From positions 1 to 64,000 of the forward strand of contig CAYZJB010000011.1 of NCBI GenBank assembly GCA_964478735.1: DNA of 64,000 nt, given 5' to 3'. Below the pieces are notes generated by a model that made no database searches, was not told the origin of the DNA, and saw only the letters and a list, made by a program, of their open reading frames with translations. This document shows positions 54,168 through 61,570 of this stretch, in pieces (positions within the stretch are counted from its first letter, which is position 1; every line of letters begins with the position of its first letter). The DNA is from CAYZJB01 sp964478735 (GTDB lineage: Bacteria > CLD3 > SB21). The position numbers and the translations under genes are program-made.

Positions 54168-57100
54168 TCAGCCGTTGGCCGGAGACGAAGGAGGATCTTT
54201 GACTTCCTGGGTCAGATCGGCGACTTGGTTTTGCTGGATCAACTCGACGATGTCGTCGGTATCCGGAGCTTCTCCCCGCCGGCGGAAGCTGACCGAAACG
54301 ACTTTGGACACGCCCGCTTCTTGCATCGTGATGCCGAAAATATTTTGCGCGGCTTCCATCGTGCGCTTGTTATGCGTGACGACGATGAACTGCGTGTCCG
54401 TGGAGAAGTCGCGAAGAATTTTAGTGAATTTGTCGATGTTGGTGTCGTCCAGCGGCGCGTCGACTTCGTCGAGAATACAAAACGGGCTGGGTTTGACCAG
54501 GTAGATTGCAAACAACAGGGCGATTGCCGTCAGCGTCTTTTCTCCCCCGGAAAGAAGGGCGATGTGCTGCGTTTTTTTACCCGTCGGTCGCGCCAGGATG
54601 TCGATCGTGGCCTCCAGCGGATCTTCGTTGTCGGCAATTTTTAAGTCCGCTTCGCTGTTGTCGAACAGTCCGGTGAAAATCTTGATGAAATTTTGACGAA
54701 TTTTTTCGAAGACTTCCATGAACTGGCGTTGTGCGGTCGTATTGATGGTGGCAATGGTCTCGAGCAACTGGCTTTCGGCATCGAGCAGGTCCTGCCGCTG
54801 TTGGACCAGCACGTCGAGACGTTCTTTTTCCGTCTGATATTCCGAAAACGCTTCCATATTGACCGGGCCCAGGGCCTTGATTTTACGCCGCAGGTCGTCG
54901 ATCGTCTGCCGGGCCATGATGGCATCAAAGGCGGTTGGCGTTCCGCCGGCATCCTCCGGCAGGTCGCTGTCCAGAACTTCGTCCAGCGATTTTTCTCCGT
55001 CTTCCGCCGCCGTCTCTTCCTCGGTGTCGGGCACATCCGCCTGGAGCACGACGGGCACGGCAGACTCGAGCCGGTCCTGGACAAGATTGAAGTCGTAATC
55101 ACGCTGGATCCGCTCGATCAACCCCCGGATTTCGAATCGCAGGGTCGTCGTTTGTTGTTCGAGATCGTGGCGTGAATTGAGCAACTCGTCCCGCTGCCGC
55201 CGAATTTTTTTCAGTTCCGTATCCAGCCGTTGAACGTTTTCCCGGATGTGTAGAACCTCGGCGTTTTCGGCGTCGCGCGCTTTTTCCTGACGGTCGCGGT
55301 CGATCAGAAGCTGACGGAGTTGTTCATCGTGAGAAGCAAAATTCGACTCCAGACGGCGGATCTCTTCCGCGCTCTGCTCGGCTTCGTTTTCGTGGCGCCG
55401 GATGGTGTCGGTATACTCGGCAATTTGCTGACGGCTCGTATCGAGGGTCGAGCGGAACTGGTTTATTTCAGACTCGATTTTCCAGACGGCGGACTGCGTC
55501 TCCTGTAGCGCTTCGGTCCGGGCGCGCCGGTCTTTTTCAAGTTCCTGCACAACCGATTCGAGGCGTCGAACGTCGACTTCCCGTTGCGTCCGATCGGCGT
55601 CGAGCGCGTCGATTTCCGGTTGTAATTGTTGAAACTGCATTTGATAGGCGGCGAGTTCAGTGCGCGCGGCGGTGATGGCCTCCCGTTGACGGTCTGCCGA
55701 TTCCCCGGACCTACGGTGTTCGTATTCGAATTGCGAAATGGACTTGTCCAGCGTGATCAGGTCCTGCTCGAGCCGGGTAAGCCGGACCTCTGCATCTTGC
55801 AGTTCGCGTAGTGCGCTCTGCAGTTGGGAATCGCTCTGATCGATCCGGTCCGTCAGGGTCTGGAGTGAACATTCTTTTTCCGTCAGCTCTTTTTCCAAGG
55901 CCGCGAGCGCATCCCGCTGGCCGATCATGTGAACGGAGTCCTGGCGGGTGCCTCCGCCCTTGAGGTAGTAATTACCTTTCACGATTTCGCCGGCGAGCGT
56001 CACAAATCGGAAGTGCGGATACTGCTCGGCCAGTTCCGACGCCCGTGCAAGATCGTCGACGATCGCGACGTCGCCGAGGAGCAGTTCGGCCAGACGTCGT
56101 TCTTTGGACGTGGTGATGTTGGCCGCCCACGCCAGAATTTTAGCCTGCAGCGCCGCCGGACGTTCGACGTGTGGCTCCGGTAATTTTTCCCGGTTGATAA
56201 AAGTGGCAGATCCTTTTCGCCGATCCGACAGAAAGGACAGACCGGAATCGATATTTTTTCTATTACCCGTTACGATGTAGGCGAAACTTTCGCCAAGTGC
56301 GGCTTCGACCGCCGTCTGATATCTGGATTCGGTCGAAAGCCAGTCGGCGGCCGTCGTCTCGAATGAATCTTTCATCTCGCCCAGAAGGGCACGGACGCTT
56401 TCAGGAAATCCTTCGTGGGATTCGATCGCTTTTTGCAGAATGGAAATCCGGCTGCGGAGCGTCTTGACGTCCGCTTCGGTGTCGGCCCGTGATGTTCGGA
56501 GCGAATCCAACTCCGTCCGTAAATGTTCGGCCGTTGTCTGAAGGTCGGCGCGCCGCGATTTTACGATGCCGGCCTCCTCGACCAGAGCCTGATGGGCCGA
56601 ACGCTGAGCATCCAGTTGTCCGACGCTGTCGTCACCCTGCCGTTCCAAAACGGAGACTTCGTTTTCGAGCTCGACGATTTTCTTTTCGAGGTTCTGGATG
56701 TTGTTTCGAACCAGCTGGTGCGTATTTCGTTTTTTAGCCGCATCGTCGATCATGGCGACCAGACGCCGGCGAACGGCTTCGAGTTGCTCTTTTTCTGCCG
56801 ACAGACGGGTTTCGAGTTCATCCAAGTCGCGTTTGCGTTCGTCGTAGATCTGTTTTTGAGCGACATGAACGGATTCGGCTTCGGATAGCTGCTTTTCCGT
56901 GTCCGCAATGCGTACCCGGAGGAGATCCATCCGGGCGGCGAGCGTTTTGTTTTCCTCGGCGTTTCGTTTGATCAGCTCGGTCAAATGTGTTTTCCGCTCG
57001 CGTGCGATCAGGACCTGTTCTTCTACCGTCTTGATCCGTTGGTCGATCTCTTCCAGGGCCAGCTGGGTGGTCCGGAGGGATTGTTCTTTACCGATGAGCT

Positions 57101-57923
57101 CCGTTTGAACGCTCTCGATTTCGGATTCCCGCGTCGCAATGGTGCCTGAGATTTCTTCAGCCGTGTGTTCGAGCGAGTTCAGTTTTTCTTCCAGCGGCTG
57201 CAACTGGAGTTGAAACTGCCGGTAGTCGTGCATGGCAAGCCGGACGTCTTCCCACTTGAGTTCGCCCATCAGGCGAGTATAACGATTGGCTTTTTGCGTC
57301 TGGCGTTTGAGGGAATTGACCTTTTTTTCAATCTCGAGAATGATGTCGTTGACGCGGGTCAGGTCCTGTTTGGTGGAGTCAAGTTTCCGAAAAGTCTGCC
57401 GCCGGCGGATCTTGTACTTTGTAATTCCCGCCGCTTCCTCGAAAAGCTTGCGCCGGTCTTCCGTGTTGTCGGACAGGATCTGTTCGACCATTTTCAGTTC
57501 GATCACGGAATACGCGTCGGCGCCCATCCCGGTGTCCATAAAAAGGTCGTTGATATCCTTGAGCCGGCAGGGCAGCCGGTTGAGGAAGTACTCGCTTTCG
57601 CCGGAACGGTAGATGCGGCGGGTGATCGTGACTTCGGAATACTCCGTCGGCAGGACGTTTTTTGTGTTTTGGATCGTGATGCTAACCTCGGACATGTTGA
57701 GCGGCTTACGGAGCTTGGTTCCGTTAAAAATCACGTTTTCCATTTTTTCTGAGCGGAGGACGCTGGACTTCTGTTCGCCGAGGGCCCATCGCAGGGCGTC
57801 GACGACGTTGGATTTGCCGCAGCCGTTGGGTCCCACAATGTTCGTGATGCCCGCGTCAAAGCGAAGGTCGACTTTTTGTGCGAATGTTTTGAACCCGAAG
57901 ATTTCCAATCGCGATAAAAACAT
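54168..57923 (-). CDS. smc: Chromosome segregation protein SMC
   Basis: A 1251-residue condensin ATPase. The N-terminal Walker A is GPNGCGKSNVVDALRWALGE. Coiled coil spans about 170-500 and 670-1010, with a hinge about 510-650 (FPESVRALLGEMKDSFETTA, AVEAALGESFAYIVTGN). The C-terminal head has LLSGGEKTLTAIALLFAI and Walker B FCILDEVDAPLDDTNIDKF. Just before the conserved ALGPVNMEAF motif is an unusual acidic insert (PDTEEETAAEDGEKSLDEVL and on). The gene has its own probable promoter at 58025-58053. Confidence 0.96.
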   Translation of the reverse strand: MFLSRLEIFGFKTFAQKVDLRFDAGITNIVGPNGCGKSNVVDALRWALGEQKSSVLRSEKMENVIFNGTKLRKPLNMSEVSITIQNTKNVLPTEYSEVTITRRIYRSGESEYFLNRLPCRLKDINDLFMDTGMGADAYSVIELKMVEQILSDNTEDRRKLFEEAAGITKYKIRRRQTFRKLDSTKQDLTRVNDIILEIEKKVNSLKRQTQKANRYTRLMGELKWEDVRLAMHDYRQFQLQLQPLEEKLNSLEHTAEEISGTIATRESEIESVQTELIGKEQSLRTTQLALEEIDQRIKTVEEQVLIARERKTHLTELIKRNAEENKTLAARMDLLRVRIADTEKQLSEAESVHVAQKQIYDERKRDLDELETRLSAEKEQLEAVRRRLVAMIDDAAKKRNTHQLVRNNIQNLEKKIVELENEVSVLERQGDDSVGQLDAQRSAHQALVEEAGIVKSRRADLQTTAEHLRTELDSLRTSRADTEADVKTLRSRISILQKAIESHEGFPESVRALLGEMKDSFETTAADWLSTESRYQTAVEAALGESFAYIVTGNRKNIDSGLSFLSDRRKGSATFINREKLPEPHVERPAALQAKILAWAANITTSKERRLAELLLGDVAIVDDLARASELAEQYPHFRFVTLAGEIVKGNYYLKGGGTRQDSVHMIGQRDALAALEKELTEKECSLQTLTDRIDQSDSQLQSALRELQDAEVRLTRLEQDLITLDKSISQFEYEHRRSGESADRQREAITAARTELAAYQMQFQQLQPEIDALDADRTQREVDVRRLESVVQELEKDRRARTEALQETQSAVWKIESEINQFRSTLDTSRQQIAEYTDTIRRHENEAEQSAEEIRRLESNFASHDEQLRQLLIDRDRQEKARDAENAEVLHIRENVQRLDTELKKIRRQRDELLNSRHDLEQQTTTLRFEIRGLIERIQRDYDFNLVQDRLESAVPVVLQADVPDTEEETAAEDGEKSLDEVLDSDLPEDAGGTPTAFDAIMARQTIDDLRRKIKALGPVNMEAFSEYQTEKERLDVLVQQRQDLLDAESQLLETIATINTTAQRQFMEVFEKIRQNFIKIFTGLFDNSEADLKIADNEDPLEATIDILARPTGKKTQHIALLSGGEKTLTAIALLFAIYLVKPSPFCILDEVDAPLDDTNIDKFTKILRDFSTDTQFIVVTHNKRTMEAAQNIFGITMQEAGVSKVVSVSFRRRGEAPDTDDIVELIQQNQVADLTQEVKDPPSSPANG

Positions 57924-58203
57924 AGCCTGTCTGTCCTGAACTTAACTTCAGAGCGTTATTAACAACCTCTTCACTCTCAACATTTTATTCACACTGCCGG
58001 AGAGGCGACGGCCGAGGGGGCGGTAATATATAGAAACAGCTATCGCATTGCAATTTCAAAAAGTATCAAAAAGTAGCTTCAATGGGATAAGCACTCATCC
58101 CGGACGGGTCCACAGCTCCTTTTGAGTTACCTAAATAGATGTATACTGTCAAATTGACCTTACACAAATGGGTAATGAATTGACCCGAAAAGGTAAAAAA
58201 TGC
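57924..58203. other. Intergenic region between divergent smc and TonB-receptor genes
   Basis: Holds the smc promoter and, near 58150-58190, two copies of AATTGACC about 28 bases apart (TCAAATTGACC and TGAATTGACCC) just upstream of the receptor promoter. No gene was seen. Confidence 0.55.
58025..58053 (-). promoter_or_regulatory. Probable smc promoter
   Basis: On the minus strand TTGCAA (plus 58048-58053) and TATATT (plus 58025-58030) are exactly 17 bases apart, about 100 bases before the smc ATG. Confidence 0.6.
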
Positions 58204-58232
58204 TTGACAATTTTTTTGGGGCGGTCTATATT
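58204..58232 (+). promoter_or_regulatory. Strong promoter of the TonB-dependent receptor operon
   Basis: Consensus TTGACA (58204-58209), 17-base spacer, TATATT (58227-58232). Transcription would begin near 58239, giving a 5' leader of about 280 bases before the ATG at 58520. Confidence 0.75.
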
Positions 58233-58238
58233 GACCTC

Positions 58239-58519
58239 GCTAACACACAATAACGCATTTCGAGTCCTTTCAAACCGTCCTTTTTCGGGTGATTGTAGAC
58301 CTATCTGTAAGGGTAGGACTTTTCTGGTAGTTAACTACTGTTCTTGGTGATTATGGTTGCGAAGTATGGTGTCTTTCCTTTTAAAGGACAGCTGTGTTTA
58401 TCTCGCTTTGACCAACCCTTTATTAACCCTCAAATGAAAGGAGGCAGGTGGCTTTGACCTGTACAATTGTCCATTCACTTGTCACTAACGTTTTCGGATT
58501 AACAGTAAGGAGGAACCTT
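58239..58519 (+). promoter_or_regulatory. Long structured 5' leader of the TonB-dependent receptor gene
   Basis: The leader holds the complementary pair AGTCCT (58263-58268) and AGGACT (58315-58320), a 12-bp palindrome GTAGTTAACTAC (58327-58338), and a seven-codon frame (58434-58457, MKGGRWL). It also has two ribosome binding sites, AAAGGAGG (58437-58444) and AAGGAGGA (58507-58514). The first could serve in-frame starts at 58448 or 58454. I recognise no riboswitch family in it. Confidence 0.45.
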
Positions 58520-61495
58520 ATGTTTGCTACGAAATGCAAGAAGCTTCTGTCGCTGGTTGCGCTGGTGGCTTTCCTCGCTCCTGTTAATTTGTTCGCCGGC
58601 ACCAACGGTAAGATTACCGGTGTCGTCAAGGACAAAGAAACAGGAGATCCCCTCCCCGGAGTGAATATCATCCTCGAAGGTACCACGATGGGTGCCGCGA
58701 CCAATTCCAAGGGTGAATTCACGATGATCAACGTCCCGGCGGGTGTATACACCGTCAGCACGAGCATGATCGGTTACGCCAAAGTGACCAAGCAAAATGT
58801 TCGGGTGCTGCCGGATTTCACGACGCGGTTGGATTTCGATCTGACGGCGACCAGTCTGGGCGGTGAAGAAGTCATCGTTATCGCCGAACGGCCCTTGATT
58901 CAGAAGGACCAGACGATGACGATGACCGTCACGTCTTCCGAAGAAATCAAGAACCTGCCGGTTCGCGGTTTCCAATCCGTTGCCAATCTCGGCGTTGGAA
59001 TCGTTGTGAACAACACACGCGGACTTGAAGGCGGTAATGAGAACATCAACATCCGTGGCGGCCGTGCCAACGAAACGGGCGTGATCATCGACGGATTTCT
59101 GCAGAACAATCTCATAACCGGAACATCGACCACACAGATTCCGGCGGGTGCCGTTGAAGAAGTCGTCGTCATCACGGGCGGTTTCGATGCGGAGTTCGGC
59201 CGTAATAAGTCGGGTATCATCCAGGTGACGTCGAAGTCCGGTGGTACGCGCTACAGCGGCAACGTCGAGTACGTCAATGACCGGCCGATGTTTGCGATCG
59301 ACAAAGGGTCTTATTATGGGTACGATGTTATTTCGGGAGGTATCGGCGGACCGTTGATCCCGGGTAACAATAAGATCAAGTTCTTTATCTCCGCGGAAGG
59401 TCGCGATATCGCGGACGCCGAGCCGAGCGTTTTCGGACATCCGGTCGTCAGGCTTTCAACGGATGGAACTACCGGTCGACATCCAAACGGTGATCCCGAT
59501 GATCCCTTTGATCCGCTGAATTCGACGGTACTCGATACGGCTATTTTTACTACGGATGCGGACGGTAACGTCAAATTTAAAGACGGCAAACGCCCTAGGA
59601 GCTCGGTCACTGATGTCGGCGTCAACAGCGACCGCGGCGTCAACTTTCAGGGAAAGATGACCTTCGACGTGATTGCCAATAAACTTCGTCTCGACCTGAG
59701 CGGCAATTACGGTCAGACTTACCGGCGCAGCTATATCACCGAACGCGTTCTGTCGAATGAATTGATGCTGAAGCGCGATATTAAAACGTTCAATATCGGT
59801 CTGGTCGCGACGTACACCGTCAATCAGACGAGCTTCTTCGACGTCGGCGTCAATTATTTCGATACTGACCGGAAACTCTACAACGACGCATTCGGTTTCA
59901 ACATTTCGAACTATCAGAACAAGATCAAAGGCAATACGGGTTTTGCGACGTATTACAACGATAATCTCCTGAGAGATATCAATCGAGGTTCGTTGAACTT
60001 CACCCGTGACCGCGATACGTATATCGCGTTCAAGACGAACTACGTCAATCAGGTCGATAAACACAATCAGATCAAGGCGGGCGTCGATTTCTTCCGTCAT
60101 ACGGTGCGGTTCCTGAATATGCGTGATGTTGACAACCCCGTTCTCGGCGCCAACGACAACATCGGCTATCAGGTCGTCGGAACTCCCGGCAATTACAGTA
60201 TCAAAGAGGTCAACAGCGACGACCTCGAAAACAAGATCCTCGGACCGACGAATCCGATCTCGTTCGCGGCTTTTGTTCAGGATAAGCTGGAATACGAAGG
60301 TCTTGTGTTACGTGCCGGTATCCGCTACGACTTATTCAACGCTGGTGTGAAACGCGTGAAAAATCTTGCCGATCCGACGGGTCAACAAGATCCCGATCAA
60401 ATCGCTGCCGGAACCGTCAATGGCAGGACGTGGGCGGGGACGCTAGGACCGGAAGATTATAAATCGTCGAAGAATGACAACAAGATAAGCCCGCGCTTGA
60501 GCGTAAGCTTCCCGGTTTCAGAAAAAACTCAGTTCCGTATGAGTTACGGCAAGTTTTTCCAGCAGCCCAATCTGAACGACCTGTATGTCAGCCCGGATTT
60601 TCTGGAAAGGACATCTCTGGCGCCTCCGTTTGCCGTTGCCATTGGAAATCCAAACCTGGAGGCAGAACAGAGCACACAGTATGAAGTCGGTCTCCGCCGG
60701 GCTCTGAGCGATCGCGTGGCAATCGATCTGAGCGCTTTTTATAGCGACACCAAGGGACTGATCAATTCGCAGGATATTACGTCGTTCCCAAGCGGTCTGA
60801 TTCTGAAACTCAATGAAGACGAAGCCGTCTCGAAAGGAATGACGATGGCGTTGGAAGTCCGCCGTACCGGCAAGTTCCAGGGCCGCGTCTCCTATACGCT
60901 GTCCTCGGCAACGGGCTCAGGTTCGGCTGAAAACTCCGGCTTCCGTTCCTCCTGGCTTGGATTCGCGGATACGAAGTTCAATGCTCCGCTGGCATTCGAT
61001 CAGCGCCATACGTTTGTCGGTAACATCGACATTCGCAATGCGAAAAGCGAAGGTCCTTCCATTGGTGGACAACGCCTGTTGGAAAATGCAGGCGTCAACT
61101 TCCAGGTCAACGCGGCAAGCGGATTGCCTTATACACCGCAAACCATTGTTCCGGTTCAGGTTGCCGGTGTTCCGTCTGGTCGTGTGACGGCGCGTCGTAA
61201 CTCCCAGAACATGCCCTGGACGTTCCGGATCGACATGCGTGCGGATAAGACGATCAACATTCGCGAGAACATGAACGTCAATATCTATGTCTGGGTGCTA
61301 AACCTGCTCGACCGCAAGAACGTAAACGATGTTTTCCCGGCAACGGGACAGGCGGATGATGGTGGATTTCTTTCGACGGGCGCCGCGGCGTCGCTCACGA
61401 CCCGCCAGATTCAGCAGTATCAGGTCAATTATGCGGAGGGCCTGAACTACGATACGCCGCGTCAGGTGCGTCTCGGTATTGCGTTCAATTTCTAG
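58520..61495 (+). CDS. TonB-dependent receptor (SusC/CarboxypepD_reg-like)
   Basis: A 991-residue outer-membrane receptor. Signal peptide MFATKCKKLLSLVALVAFLA leads to a carboxypeptidase-regulatory-like domain (GKITGVVKDKETGDPLPGVN, GEFTMINVPAGVYTV). A plug domain follows (NLPVRGFQSVANL, then NINIRGGRANETGVIIDGF, and VVVITGGFDAEFGRNKSG), then a large barrel ending in RQVRLGIAFNF with the C-terminal Phe of outer-membrane barrels. The start at 58520 (AAGGAGGA before it) places the signal peptide at the N-terminus; in-frame starts at 58448 and 58454 also have a ribosome site and would add 22-24 residues. The ligand is unknown. The downstream exported protein probably belongs with it. Confidence 0.9.
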   Translation: MFATKCKKLLSLVALVAFLAPVNLFAGTNGKITGVVKDKETGDPLPGVNIILEGTTMGAATNSKGEFTMINVPAGVYTVSTSMIGYAKVTKQNVRVLPDFTTRLDFDLTATSLGGEEVIVIAERPLIQKDQTMTMTVTSSEEIKNLPVRGFQSVANLGVGIVVNNTRGLEGGNENINIRGGRANETGVIIDGFLQNNLITGTSTTQIPAGAVEEVVVITGGFDAEFGRNKSGIIQVTSKSGGTRYSGNVEYVNDRPMFAIDKGSYYGYDVISGGIGGPLIPGNNKIKFFISAEGRDIADAEPSVFGHPVVRLSTDGTTGRHPNGDPDDPFDPLNSTVLDTAIFTTDADGNVKFKDGKRPRSSVTDVGVNSDRGVNFQGKMTFDVIANKLRLDLSGNYGQTYRRSYITERVLSNELMLKRDIKTFNIGLVATYTVNQTSFFDVGVNYFDTDRKLYNDAFGFNISNYQNKIKGNTGFATYYNDNLLRDINRGSLNFTRDRDTYIAFKTNYVNQVDKHNQIKAGVDFFRHTVRFLNMRDVDNPVLGANDNIGYQVVGTPGNYSIKEVNSDDLENKILGPTNPISFAAFVQDKLEYEGLVLRAGIRYDLFNAGVKRVKNLADPTGQQDPDQIAAGTVNGRTWAGTLGPEDYKSSKNDNKISPRLSVSFPVSEKTQFRMSYGKFFQQPNLNDLYVSPDFLERTSLAPPFAVAIGNPNLEAEQSTQYEVGLRRALSDRVAIDLSAFYSDTKGLINSQDITSFPSGLILKLNEDEAVSKGMTMALEVRRTGKFQGRVSYTLSSATGSGSAENSGFRSSWLGFADTKFNAPLAFDQRHTFVGNIDIRNAKSEGPSIGGQRLLENAGVNFQVNAASGLPYTPQTIVPVQVAGVPSGRVTARRNSQNMPWTFRIDMRADKTINIRENMNVNIYVWVLNLLDRKNVNDVFPATGQADDGGFLSTGAAASLTTRQIQQYQVNYAEGLNYDTPRQVRLGIAFNF

Positions 61496-61512
61496 CAAGA
61501 AGTTCCTTTTGC

Positions 61513-61550
61513 GGCCGGTGTGGTCAATTCACACCGGCCCATCGATTTTT
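61513..61550 (+). terminator. Strong hairpin between receptor and exported-protein genes
   Basis: Perfect 10-bp stem GGCCGGTGTG (61513-61522) and CACACCGGCC (61530-61539) with a 7-nt loop; five T bases follow at 61546-61550 after six other bases. The weak T run suggests a partial terminator or an mRNA-protecting hairpin that lowers expression of the next gene. Confidence 0.55.
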
Positions 61551-61570
61551 CAAAACAGGAGTTTGAAACC

